From: Parascedosporium putredinis
Lineage: Eukaryota > Ascomycota > Sordariomycetes > Microascales > Microascaceae
Length of the DNA: 64,000 bases
Assembly (NCBI GenBank): GCA_949357655.1
Contig: CASHTG010000012.1
Coordinates: 186,001 to 250,000 of the forward strand
Direction: 5' to 3'
Shown: one piece after another, positions 36,990-48,912 of the stretch
Position numbering within the stretch: position 1 is the stretch's first letter
How the letters are laid out: every line of letters starts with the position of its first letter
The notes under the pieces: generated by a model
The model's input: only the letters and a program-made list of their open reading frames with translations
The model's database searches: none
What the model was told of the DNA's origin: nothing
Position numbers and translations under genes: made by a program

Positions 36990-39900
36990 ATGGAGTCGAG
37001 TCCGAAGAGGCGCAAGATGTCAGCCGGCATTACGACTTTGACGAAAACGGACCTAACATTCAACCCACAAGCTGCGACACAAATCGCGACAGCAAGCACT
37101 TTTGTCTTGGGTGCACAGGAACTCCTAAAAGATGTGGAAGTGGACTACAAGAAGGCTTTGGGGAAGTGGACAAGGTGCTTTTCAAGTTGAGGGAGGTAAT
37201 TGGGGGTATCCAAGGCCATGAGCCGCTACCGGTAAGTGGGTTGCTGACGAACCTCCCACGGAGGGAGAGGAGGAGGAGTCTTGGATGGAGGGAAGACTAA
37301 TCTTTCTTTTTCCCCTTCGTAGATTTCGGAAGCGACGAAGAAAGTCGAGAAGAAGAGCGGCATCGTTATCCCTTGGCCGTCGCCTCCACCCACCCCGGAT
37401 GTTCCCTACAAGTTCGGCTACGCGCCCCCTCCCAGTACAACGTGGTGGGCAGCTACGTCTCCAAGACAATGACCAAGGGCCAGTCGCGGCACGCCGTGGA
37501 TATGGTGATTGAGATGCCAAAGGATCTGTTCCAAGAGAAGGACTACCAAAAATGCGCTACTTTTACCGACGGGCGTACTACCTAGGCCACGTCGCGGCGG
37601 GGGTCAAGAAAGGGCTCGGGCAGGAGATGGAGTTGAGGTTTGAATACCTCAACGACAACCAATTCCTCCCGGTTCTTGTCCTGACGCCGCTCGACAAGAG
37701 CGCAAAGGGAATTGTCCGAGTCATCCCCTGCGCTCCGCAGGGGCTTTTCAAGAAATCCAAGCTGCTGCCGTCGTGCAACTGCAACCAGAGGTCATTGCAG
37801 GACCCTCCAAGGAGGAGCTGTCCGGGTCTCCCTTTACAACTCTACCGTCAAGGCCGAGGAAACCTTTATTCCGTATCTCCAGGTCCTCACCCTGGCAAGA
37901 AACGAATGCCCCTCCTTTGACAAGGCTTGCATGCTCGGCCGGATTTGGCTCCAGCAAAGAGGCTTCGGAAGTGCCGTGTCAGCCGGTGGTTTTGGCCACT
38001 TTGAGTGGTCTCTCATGATTGCTCTTCTCATGCAGATGGGGAGTCGGAAAGGCCAAGCAGCCCTGTCCTCGTCACTTAGCGCTACGGCCTTGTTCAAGGC
38101 GGCGGTCCAGTTCATTGCGTCCACCAATTTCATCACAAAGCCGTTTCTCTTCAAAGCATACAAGCCCGGCAATGACGCTGTCCGGGAAAGCGGCCCCGTC
38201 ATGTTCGACCCTGTTCGGGAACTCAACATCCTCCACAAGATGACGCCGTGGTCGGCGATTGTGCTCCAGAAGCACGCTAAATCCACGCTGGAGCTGCTGA
38301 GCAGGCCTCTCGAGGATCAGTTCGAACCCATCTTCATCGCGAGGGCCGACCTGCCTCGTCAAACCTTTGACGCCCTGGCCCAGGTCGATGTCGACGCCTC
38401 CGGGGTAGATGCGCAGCTTGAAGCGGATCTAGGGCTCACCAGGGCTCGTAGCACCGAGATATACACCGTCCTTACCAAAGCGCTCGGGGATCGGGTGCAG
38501 CTCGTTCATGTCGGGTGGGATCAGCCGGACTCCTGGGTGGCTGGTGTGTCTCCGCCACAGGCGGGCAACAAAGGCACTCGTGTCCGTGTGGGTCTCACTT
38601 TTGACGCTCTTAATATGGGGCGCACGATGGAATACGGCCCCCGTAGAAGAGAAACAGGAGGCGGCAGCGTTCCGTAAGTTTTGGGGCACAAAGGCTGAGT
38701 TGCGACGTTTCCAAGACGGTCGAATCCTGGAGTGCGTCCCTTGGGAGAGCAACGAGGCCTTCAGCCTTTGCAGGGAAATCATGACCTACTCTCTCAAGAA
38801 GCACCTAGGGGAATCTACGAACCCTATTCTCCCGAAAACCGGCATTGAGGGCCTCGGCCCTCCGGCGACCGAGGTTACGGTGTTCAATAAGATCCTTGAC
38901 ATTTTCCGGGAACAAGAAAAGACGATCCGCGGTCTCGAGGGCATGCCTCTGCAAATACGGCGCTTCTCCCCCATATCTACCCAGGCCCAGTACGCGAGAA
39001 GCGGGAGCGAGTCCGGTGCGGCGGCCAACGTGCCCGTTTTGGAAGTCGTTCTCTTTTTCGAGACGTCCAACCGGTGGCCCGAGAATCTCGTGGCGATTCA
39101 GGAAACTAAGCTAGATCTTCTCCTGGACATTGGCCAGCGCCTTTCCGAGGCTTCGGGCACCATTGAGACCTACCTCGGACGCGACAACGTAGAACTAGGC
39201 ATCGAAAACCTCGGCTACCTCGACGTCGTCACGGTTGCACCACTCACAATCCGGGTACGCGTACACAGCGATATGGAGCGGACGCTGCTCGAGCGCCAGA
39301 TTAGCAACATCACGCTGAGTCCGCAAGTCCGGGCGGAGGCGGAGCAAGCTCTTGAAAAGTTCAAGTGGCAGTACGAAATCCTCCCGCTCCACTTCCAGGT
39401 GGTGGCGACCTCCTGCACGCGTTTCCCCGCGATGCAAGCCACAATTAATCTGGTCAAGTACTGGTTCGAGTCACAGATGCTCTCGTCACACTTTAGCACG
39501 CAGCTTCTCGAAGCGATAGTACTCTACGTCTTCTTGCAACCGCAGCCTTACGGCGTGCCGACGACGGGCTCTACGGGCCTGATGCAGGTACTTTTATTCC
39601 TCGCGCGATGGGACTGGCGGGACGAGCCGCTCATCGTGGATTATGCGGGCCACGATATCTCGGCGACGGAGCGGTCGGCCATGTACAAGACAGTAGAGGA
39701 ATGGCGGAAGCGAGACGGGAGCATGAAGAACCACGTCCTCTTCGTCGCCACATCGCACGACAAGTCGGGTGAGGCGTACACAGGGTACGGCAGGGGCCCA
39801 TCGCGGATGGCCGCCATGCGCATGACGGCGCTGGCCAAGGCGGCGACGAAGCTCGCGCGAGAGGACAGCTCCAAATTTTCGGCGCTGGCCATGTTCCAGA

Positions 39901-40351
39901 GGTCGCTGGAGGTGTACGACGTGGTGCTGCACCTCTCGGAGAAGGAGCTCAGCCGGGTGATGCGGCTAGCGGGCAGCGTGCCGGCCGAGGCCAAGCAATC
40001 CCGATTCAAGAACCTGGACGGCATGACCGGGGTGGCGACGCAGCCGATCGCGACGTGGCCGGTGGTGAGGTTCGTAGAGGTGCTCCGAGACGTGTACGAC
40101 GACACGCTCGAGTTCTTCCACGGCGACCCGCGCAATCACAAAGGGCGGCCATCGGGGCGGTGTGGAAGCCGAAGCCGGCGCAGCAAAAGTTTCGGGTTGG
40201 CCTGCCGTACAACTTGAAGCAGGTGGATGCGGAGCTGGATAAAGTGGCCGTGGATCGGACCGCGATCCTGGCGGAGATTGCGAGGATCGGAGGGGATCTG
40301 ATTCGGGAGATTGAGGAAACTTCGGGCCGGGAAGTGGAGATGCGATCCTAA
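36990..40351 (+). CDS. UTP22: UTP22/Nrap, small-subunit processome protein
   Basis: A nucleolar component of the UTP-C/Rrp7 module of the 90S pre-ribosome, needed for early 18S rRNA processing. It is a catalytically inactive nucleotidyltransferase-like protein with repeated Nrap domains. Exon 1 is 36990-37231 and exon 2 37323-40351 (intron 91 bp). Signatures in order: MESSPKRRKMSAG, VVGSYVSKTM, FIPYLQVLT, GFGHFEWSLMIALLMQMG, GRTMEYGP, AFRKFWGTKAELRRFQDGRI, LEAIVLYVFLQPQPY and the C-terminal WKPKPAQQKFRVGLPYN. The frame is broken seven times: G4 37160-37163, C5 37425-37429, A5 37548-37552, C3 37803-37805, T3 37833-37835, C5 38638-38642 (one extra or two missing) and near 40140-40145. With these corrected, both exons are in phase and the protein is about 1091 residues, normal for the family. 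Seven breaks in one essential gene point to consensus error. Confidence 0.95.
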
Positions 40352-42083
40352 CGAGTTGCGCAACAAAAAGACGAAAGAGGGAAGGGACAAGGAGGGGGAG
40401 GGATGCTTGCAATAGAGGACTACATGTAGCGCTAGAAGGTGCACCTTGTTGGCGACAATTTTACAGGTTTCCGGGGTTTTTCTACAGCCCCGAGACACTT
40501 TTTTTTCTTTGGTTCACATATGCTGGGTTCGCAAGAATCGATACATAGGAAGCATCAGTAAATTTCTGAATACCATTGATGGGAGTACATTTCCAAAGTT
40601 TAGAGTCTTCTATCGAGCCACGAAGGGGTGGGCACCTCCCCGCAGACGGCACTTTACATTTCTAATCCAAAAAGTATCCATCCACGAATGTACACGATGT
40701 GTTGTTGCCTTCCGCTTCGGGTAATGGGGATTAGCTTTTGTTCCCTCCCCCATACCCCCTGTCGAATGATCAAACTAACTTTCCAAGCTTCTTAAAAATA
40801 ATTAGAAAAAGTGAAAAGGAATTACCCCCACGAAGACGTTCAATACTGAGCTGACGTCGATGCAAAGGGCGGGCGTTGACAGGTTGAGGGAAGGAACCAG
40901 GTTACGGCTGTGAGGTCCCGGCAAAAGTCTTTGCCGAAACTCGCCCGTGCTTTGGGGTATTTTTCTTTCTGAATCTTTTTTCCTGGTTGGAGCCACTACC
41001 TCCACCACTGGAAAAAAGGGGAGACGAAAAAAATCAAGGAAGAAAAACTGCCGACACTTTCCGCCGGCCGAAGCCGGTGGTGGGGCAGAACCAAAGCTAT
41101 TCCCGCCTCGGATTGCCGAAGGGGGCCCGACGCAGGGATTTAGTGGTGGCAGAAATGTGGGGGCAGAGAGAAAGGAGACGGATCGATACAAGTATTAGAG
41201 CAAAGGCTTCCTGGGATTCAGAGGAAAAAGGAGCAGTGTTCGTGAGGGTTTGACGTGTTGGCTATCTGACGACAGACCCAAGATTGAGGCTTGAAATTAG
41301 GGGTTTATTTTTCCCGGGTTGCGAATTGGCCGTGGTTTTTAGAGTCATTGGAATGTGCAAAGCCGTTCTTGTGCCGAGTTTCCTAACTCCCGGTTGTCTC
41401 GCCGAGCATCGAGTCTTGTGTTGGGGCGTTCCTCTAGGGGAAAATGGGGGTAAGACCTAGCGGGGAGAAAAGGCAACGCATTTGATTTGGTGGCTCTGGG
41501 GGAACAATCGTTGACTGGGTGGAGGTGGCCCAGCCTGCGATCACGGTGGGCGTGCTTGTTGCCACGGAAGGAAAGGCCGGGGCGAGCCAATCACGGGGTA
41601 GTGGGGTGGAGGAAGGGGGTGGAGGGACCCTGGCACTTGCCTGTTTTGCTGGGGAGAATTGACGAATTTGGCCCGAAGTCTTTGTCCTGGAGCGCAGTTG
41701 GCAGGCACGACCCCCGGCGCGGTTCGGTAACTGGAGGCCCTGACCCGACCGGTCGTTATAAAGGTTGGCTATCCTCGGTGAAAATCGGGGCAGCTACCCC
41801 CGTACCTCCCTCTCCGCCTAGATCCATTATATCTCCTCGTAGTGCCGTTTCTAAGGTTTTTTCCCTCCTCCTCCCCTTCCCTCCTTTTCCTTGTATCCCT
41901 TTTTTTTGCTTCTCCCTTTTCTTCTCGATTGCGGGGAAATTGAGTGTATCTTGCCCATCCGACGTAGCTCGTGAAACCCCAAATTGAGGAAGTGAATCCC
42001 AGCAACCGGACAGCTCCTCCTCCTCCAGCGCAGATCCGCCCGCCGCCCTTCCCCTCGTCCCTCCTCCTTAATTCTCAGCCACA
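40352..42083. other. Intergenic region UTP22-CoA-transferase
   Basis: About 1.7 kb with no coding signal. It contains the UTP22 3' UTR, a TATA-like box near 41757 and a pyrimidine-rich leader (about 41800-41930, then CTCCTCCTCC blocks) before the CoA-transferase start. Confidence 0.5.
41757..41764 (+). promoter_or_regulatory. TATA-like box of the CoA-transferase gene
   Basis: TATAAAGG about 320 bases before the ATG, followed by a strong C/T tract, the usual arrangement for an actively transcribed fungal gene. The call rests on position and sequence only. Confidence 0.35.
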
Positions 42084-43853
42084 ATGCCTTCCTCGGATTG
42101 TGCGCGCGGACGCTCCGCGCCTATGCCCGCAATGGCTCCAACGTAAGCACTTCCCTAACCTTCTTTTTTACCCTCTGCTAGAGCATTGGGTGTGAGGAAG
42201 GAAGCCCCAGCCTTTTCTGGAGCAAGGTTCTAATTCGGATGAGATAGCCCACCCCAGTCCTCGCCCGCGCTTTCTCGGCGACGGCTCGCCGCGCCGAGAT
42301 CAACAAGATCTACCCCTCAGCCACCGCCGCCCTCGCCGACATGAAGCCTAACTCGACCCTCCTCTGCGGTGGTTTCGGTCTCTGCGGTGTTCCCGACACC
42401 CTGATCGATGCCGTCATGGAGAAGCCCGAGATCACTGGCATCACTGCCGTCTCCAACAACGCCGGTACTGACACGTCGGGTCTTGGAAAGCTCCTCAAGT
42501 CGGGCCAGATCCGCAAGATGGTGGCCAGCTACATTGGCGAGAACAAGACCTTTGAGAGCATGTACCTGACTGGCTCGGTCGAGCTCGAGCTCACCCCCAG
42601 GGTACCCTCGCCGAGAGGTGTGCCGCCGGAGGCAAGGGTGTTCCTGCTTTCTACACCCCTGCCGGTGTTGGTACCGTCGTCCAGACTGGCGACCTTCCCT
42701 CAAGAACAAGCCCGACGGCACTCCCGACCAGCTCTCCTACCCCAAGGACGTCAAGGTCTTCAACGGCAAGCCCTATGTCCTCGAGCATAGCATTGCTGGT
42801 GACTATGCCTTTGTCAAGGCCTACAAGGCTGACAAGCTCGGCAACTGCCAGTTCAGGCTCGCCGCCAACAACTTCAACGGTGCCATGGGCCGAAACGCCA
42901 AGATGACCATCGTTGAGGCTGAGCACATTGTCGAGCCCGGCGAGATCCCCCGAGGCCGTCCACCTCCCCGGCATCTATGTCAAGAGGGTTATCCAGAGCA
43001 CCACTGAGAAGGGTATTGAGAAGTACACCTGGGCCAAGGACGAGAACGACGCCTCCGCCAAGTCTGCCCTCGGTACCGGTGACACCGCTGCCAAGAGGGA
43101 GCGCATCGTCCGCCGTGCCGCCAAGGAGTTCAAGAACGGCATGTACGCCAACTTGGGCATCGGTATGCCCATGCTCGCTCCCAGCTTCGTCGGCCCCGAG
43201 GTCGAGGTTCAGCTTCAATCCGAGAACGGTATCCTCGGTCTCGGCCCCTACCCCAGAAGGGCACTGAGGACGCCGACCTCATCAATGCCGGCAAGGAGAC
43301 GGTCACCCTCAAGCCCGGTGCTGCCGTTTTCGGCAGCGAGGAGAGCTTCGGCATGATCCGAAGCGGCCGTATCGATCTCACCATTCTTGGCGCCATGCAG
43401 GTCAGCGCCAACGGTGATCTCGCCAACTGGATGCTTCCCGGAAAGGTCAAGGGTTTCGGCGGTGCCATGGATCTCGTCAGCAACCCCAAGGGAACCAAGG
43501 TCGTTGTGACCATGGAGCACACCGATAAGAAGGGCAACCCCAAGATTGTCAAGAAGTGTGCCTTCCCTTGACCGGCCCCTCTTGCGTTTCTCGCATTATC
43601 ACCGAGTTGGTAAGTCATGCAGTCGGCCAATGGCCAAAACTTCCGCGAATAAGACAGAAGAGGAAGAAGAAGAAGCAGAAGAAAGAGAGAGACAAGCTAA
43701 CGTAAGGTGAACAACTTATAGGGCGTTTTCGATGTTGACTTCGCGACCGGCCTTACCCTCGTCGAGATCGCTGACGGTGTCACCGTCGAGGAGATCAAGT
43801 CCAAGACCGAGGCTCCCTTCAAGGTTGCCGACGACTTGAAGCCCATGTTGTAA
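42084..43853 (+). CDS. Mitochondrial succinyl-CoA:3-oxoacid CoA-transferase (SCOT)
   Basis: Transfers CoA from succinyl-CoA to acetoacetate or related acyl acceptors in the mitochondrial matrix (ketone-body and acetate-type metabolism). Exons are 42084-42142, 42258-43609 and 43722-43853. With corrections the protein is 516 residues, the normal fused alpha-beta length. The N-terminus is an Arg/Ala-rich targeting sequence (ARTLRAYARNGSN, then VLARAFSATARR). The alpha half shows LLCGGFGLCGVPDTLID and AEHIVEPGEIP; the beta half shows GMYANLGIGMPMLAPSF and the active-site glutamate (about Glu344) in SENGILGLG. Frame corrections: one G near 42095, one G at the exon 2 acceptor (42257), C5 42594-42598, C3 42697-42699, C5 42947-42951 (two missing, restoring EIPPEAVHLPG), C4 43251-43254 and C3 43565-43567. 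All are losses in short runs. Confidence 0.96.
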
Positions 43854-44523
43854 GAAAAACAAAGGAAAAGGACGGAAGAACAACCAAATGATACCATAAA
43901 GAAGGAGCCAGGGAGGGGAGAGTAGGGGGATATATAGAAGCTGAGCCCATCTAAGCTCTGATCAGCGAAACAGCGCCAAGGAAAGCAAGTGCAGCGGAGG
44001 AAGGTTGAAAACAACCTAAAAGTGAAGGATTTAGAAGAGGTTCAACATCTACGGAGTTGGAAACTTTTTTTTGGATTTGAGAACAATTTCTCATTTCTTT
44101 TTCTGTTCATCATCGTTTTCCTTTTAAATCATTTGCGGTTTTTGGGATGCGAAATGGCCTTTTATTAGCATGTTCATATTTTGCATTGGCCGGAATTGAC
44201 TCTTCAAATATATGCCAACCAAACACTTACCCAACCTGGTGATAACATCATCTCACCGATGCCATATGAGCGACAAGGACTGTCGCGTCCGCAGAGTGGA
44301 AAGTCTGGCGGCAGGGAATCATGATTAGAGGCACCACGTGACTAGGGACGGTTCCCGAGTCCCAGGATTCTAGATTTGAGAGAAGCAGGAGGGCAGGTTT
44401 TATCGATTCAGCCATCCACAACGGTCTTTACCGTGGCTATCATCAACTCCTTTAAATAGACTGAAATTTTGATACGTGCGGGATATCGTCATTGAATTGC
44501 TGAGAAAGTGGTGGGTGCTCGGC
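43854..44523. other. Intergenic region CoA-transferase to LRR-like gene
   Basis: AT-rich, with a T-rich 3' region at about 44060-44140 and a TATA-like CCTTTAAATAGAC near 44450, some 70 bases before the start used for the next gene. No coding signal is seen. Confidence 0.45.
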
Positions 44524-46341
44524 ATGAGTACCCCGAGCAGCCACTGGGATCAAGCTCCTTTAATATGTACTCCTCGAACCAAGAAGCGAAGCCTACGGGG
44601 TCCTCCCACAGACCCTCGGCATCATCAATCATCGAGCAATTCTCCAGGTTTTGTTAACCATACAGCCCGCGATGTATCCTCGGGGACGAACTCTAAGGAT
44701 GATCGAAGCGGGCTCCGGTCCCTTGTCGCAATGGCGATGAAGGTGGTGAGCGCCAACGTGGGCAAACTCAGGGCGAAGAGGATCTGGGCCGAAATGCCTA
44801 GACCACTCGTCCTCGAGATCTTGCTCCAGGCAGAAACGAATCAACCGTGAGTGACAAGATGCTATCATTGTCCAGCACGTACCTTGGGCTAACCTTTTCT
44901 CCTCCTTTTCTTCTTTTGCATACTCGCCTAGGCTTGAGAGAGAAACGTGGAGCTTTCTAGCCCCGATCTTATACGATGCGAGCGATAGCCTAGACCTCGG
45001 GCACTATCACCGGCACTGGCGGATCAACCTGCCCGAGGGATCAACCCCGAATCACTTGGACGGCTTCTCCTCGGCATGCGGCCGGCCCAATCTCCCAGCC
45101 TGGACTTCATCACGCACCTGGTCATCAAGGGCGCTTCCGCCCTCACGGAGCGCGATCTCTTGTCCCTCGCGGACATGAAGAACCTCGGGCTGTTGCACAT
45201 CTCCGACTACCCCGAAGACGACGGCGGGCAGGGGGCCTGATCTCGGTCGGCCGCATCACCGACCGCGTGGTGGGGGTGGTCGGAAAAGGAGACACCCTTC
45301 CCCGTGCTGCGGATTCTGCAGATTTCGCGGTGCCCCGAGGTGACGCCGGCGAGCATGGTGTACTGGGCCAAGTTCCCGGTCCTGGCTGTGGTTACCGTCC
45401 GCGCGCCCCCGACAGTGTGGGGTGGCCGCCGCGACGTGCACGGCTGGCGATGCCCGGCGGACCCGGATGACTTGCATGTGCTGATGCAGCGCTACTTTTC
45501 CTCGCGCGTGGGGCTCGACCGTGTCCCGGGCGAGAGGGAAGACGCTGCGTTCTGCGACCTCCTCGCACGCGCGGCTGCCAAGAGCAAGGCTGCGCGGTTT
45601 AGCCAACTTTTGCGCAGTTCCTCGGGCGCCGACCCCTCCGCCTCCGAGGTGGTGGCCCTCCGAGCGCTGTTGCCGGACAAGCTTCCCCCGTTCGAGTGTG
45701 GGATGAACGCCTTGTTCCGGGAGAGGCCAAGGCGAGGGACGAGGCAGCAGCAGCGCAGAGGGGATCGCCGGCTACAAACTTTGAGCCGGTCGAGCTCTAC
45801 GACAATCCCGCGTGGTGGATCTACGCCGCGATCGGACAGGTGCTCTTGGACGACGAGGACCTCAAGGCCCACGGCCCGGCGATCGGGGCACGGTACTACG
45901 CGGCCAACGGTTTCGTTTTGCCCCCTGCCCCCATCATGTCGGTAGCAGTGTGGCCACCCGAGGGCGGCGGTGCGGCTAGGGCTGAGCGAGGGCAGGAGCG
46001 GGGATCTATACGTTTCGCCCTAGTATTCGGGGGACTCCGTACAGGGGCGGGCGGCGAAACACGTCAAGTACCGCTTCGTTAGGCGCGTCTTCTTTGACGA
46101 TGTAGCGACTCGCGAACCGGGGATACGCGCCCCGCTCGAAGGGGGAATCGATCTCGGAGTTGAGAGGAACAGGCGGGTGAAGCCCAGTGGGGTAGCTGGT
46201 AGCGTTGAAGATGCGGTTGGTGGGAGGGAGAGGGAGAGGGAAGGGTCACGGGCGAGGGCGAGGAGTGATGTGGCTCAGCCGGTTCGGAGGAAGAAGAAGC
46301 GTAGGATGGAGGATGTGCTTGGCAACCTTGGTGGGTTTTGA
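44524..46341 (+). CDS. Unnamed LRR/F-box-like fungal protein
   Basis: Exon 1 runs from 44524 (MSTPSSHWDQ; the later ATG at 44731 is an alternative) to 44846. Exon 2 is 44932-46341, after an 85 bp intron. Corrected length is about 577 residues. A basic N-terminus (CTPRTKKRSLRG) precedes a helical segment reminiscent of F-box-like regions (KRIWAEMPRPLVLEILLQAE). Leucine-rich-repeat-like strands follow: LDFITHLVIKGASALTERDL, LADMKNLGLLHISDY, and FPVLRILQISRCPEVTPASM. A conserved block YDNPAWWIYAAIGQVL comes next, and the lysine-rich tail KKKRRMEDVLGNLGGF ends the protein. Five frame breaks: C3 45032-45034, G5 45231-45235, G5 45272-45276, GG 45725-45726 and G5 46029-46033. The LRR reading is from spacing only. 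Exon phases close after correction, which supports the model. Function is unknown; a substrate-recognition role would be a guess. Confidence 0.65.
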
Positions 46342-47860
46342 AGAATCAATCTTGAGCAACGAAGAGATTAAAGGAACAAGGCCTATCCGCACACGGTTTA
46401 CGAAGTAGATGTGAAAGGTGTATACGGGGTTTCCCTGACTTTGACCGCAGACCTTGAAGACGTGCTCTCGCGCATTCACTTATTAAGAATAAGATTCAGT
46501 TATTGAGTAAGGCTAGGGGACGTGTGACGGTGATAGAGAGTCCCCATGCATGGGGTTCATCTTCGTTCCCTTCCTAAGTAGACGGACATGTTGATTCAAT
46601 GTCGGGTGTAGCCACAACGTGATGTCTAGAATGACACCGCCGGGAGGCAGTGTGGAACGACGTAGACCACAACAGCCGCTGCATTTTCTCTATGGATAGA
46701 TTGGAGGAGCCTGCCCGCCTCGAACCTCGCATCGACACGACACACTTTCCCAGCTACCCAGCCTAGAAGCCCTGCCATGATAAACCGCGGCGTACAGCTC
46801 CGACTAGGAGACCAGAACAAGAGCCACCCCAGGAAGTATTCCGTCAAGTCCCTTGGTAAGACGGTGGAACTCCTCTAGATAACAAACAGCAACATGATCA
46901 CAGGCACAAGGGAATGTAGCGCAAGTTATATTTCTCAAGCACCTCATGTGCCGGGCCGAAGCCCGGCCGTTAGGAAGAGGGTAAGCAAGCGTAACAAAAT
47001 AATTCTTAATCTCTCCTCCAGTTTCCCCTCCAGTTACAGCCATGGCAAAAATTGAAAGCCAGAGTGAATATGAAGGATTATTGATTAGGTTGGAGAAGAA
47101 AAGAAGAAGGAAAGGAAACAGAGAGAACCAAGAGCGTGGGAAATTTTCCTTTTGTGCTGCCGCACGGCGGCGCGCAGGTCCAGATCACGTGAATGTAAGA
47201 GCTTGCCAAAGATGGATTCTATTGTGGATCAATGATGACTGGACCAGGAGTTGAAGTGACAAGCAAGTCAGCCACCCTGAGCCACATGAGCAACTGCACT
47301 GAATATTGAGGGCTAATTGTTCCGAAGCTCAGGCGAGGCGAAGCGACCGGCACGGGCTGTTTCGGTCGACCAGCCTTTTGGTCCCTGGCCATCCATTGGG
47401 CTCCTTTTCTTGACGTAACACGGAGCACTGGATGGTATGGCACGGCACGCGCCAGATGGACCCTGGGAAACAACGAACAATGTGCTAGTGTGAGTGGGGG
47501 AAGGGAAAGGCGGCGACTGAAGAGGGCAAGGAGGGGTCCTCCAGCGCATCGATTTTAAATCTCGGCGATAGTCGCTTTAGCAATGTTTCCCAGCCGACTA
47601 GAAGGGAAAGGAAAGACCGCAAAGATCTACTAAGCTCGTTATTATCCATCTACGGGGTGGAAGCTAAAAGAGCTCACGCGGGCCGAATGTTAGGGGAGGG
47701 GAAGGGAGGGAGGGAGGAAGGGAGGGGTCCCGCAGGTCGCAAGTTCAAGGGCAAAAAGGGGAGAGGGGAGGGGTGGTGTCTTGTTGGCGGAAATCGTGCC
47801 CAAGAGTGGAGAATTGGCAACAACATCAACGGCAACGTCGTGAGTCATTTGGGGGCGAGA

Positions 47861-47880
47861 CGAGGCGAGGCGAGGCGAGG
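47861..47880. repeat. CGAGG x 4 pentanucleotide repeat
   Basis: Four perfect CGAGG units in non-coding DNA, with a G-rich block (GGGAGGGAGGGAGG) some 150 bases upstream. Confidence 0.85.
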
Positions 47881-48900
47881 AGCGGGATGATGCAAGAATA
47901 GAGAAGGAGCCCAGGTATCAGAACGCAATCGCCCTCTCCAGCTTGACAAGTGTCGCGCCGACTCTGCGATTATCCCGATCCGACCTTTGGTGCACTGATG
48001 CCATATGGGATACGATGTGCACTTGACGGCTCGTGTGGCCGTTTGTTACTCGCGGGGACGTCGGAGCTTCGACAGGTCCGGTAGCCACCTTGATTGTGTT
48101 CCCGCGCCTTGCTTAGCTAGCTTTTGCCCGGCATGGGGAAAAATAAAAGCGTCACCGAGGAGACTGGACTGCCTTTTGGGTTGGTAGCTGGTGGTGGGGG
48201 CAGGGTGGAAGGCGAGCGCGCGGGCAAGCGGGGTGAAGCCGGGCTTCCATACATCAATGATGGGTATCTAGCCACGATTCGTAGGGGGCCAAGGCAACTT
48301 GTGCTGGCCAAGGTTCAAGAGGGTAGAGTGAAGAGCTAACACGGAGCTGGCATTATTATCGCCCCCCTCTCCTCTGCCGGGAAACAACGAGAGGTCATGC
48401 CTCGACCCAAATCGGGGATCGGGGCAAATAGGGAAGGGGTTTGGGAACCAGTGGCCGCACGAGGGATCAAGGGCGCTTCCTGGGAACCAATTGTACACGG
48501 CCGCGAACTAGGTCTCTGGGCATATCATCTCTCCCCTCCCTTTCAGGTTGTCGTGCAGGAAGCAGGAAAAAAGGTTGCTGTTTCTCAGTTCTTCGAGGAA
48601 ATTGAAAGAACATGTGCAGCAATTCCCGTGAAGCTCAAGGGAGAAGGCACCGGAGACAAGCCCGGATGTTAAAGATAAGAAGTTCCTCTCTATTGTATCT
48701 GTGTCGTGTGGCCATTGCCTGCTTCAAGAAGATAAACAAAAAGCTACAATTGGCATCAAGAACATAGATATACAAGGAGCTTGAGCGCGGCATGGCCGGG
48801 GCAGTCAAGATGAGGAGGGGTATCCGAAAGGGGGAGGAGGGGCGGCGAGCTGTCTTGACGCCGGTCCTGGCGTTCCTGGCGGGGTGGGGACAGTTGGGCT

Positions 48901-48912
48901 GCGCGCGCGCGC
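48901..48912. repeat. Alternating GC tract (GC x 6)
   Basis: Twelve bases of alternating G and C, the kind of sequence that can adopt Z-DNA. It lies in non-coding DNA with no evident function. Confidence 0.8.

Noticed and set aside
48397..48672. 91-codon frame with a charged C-terminal helix
   Set aside because: The first half is not protein-like, and there is no splice support or neighbour context. Not enough to call.
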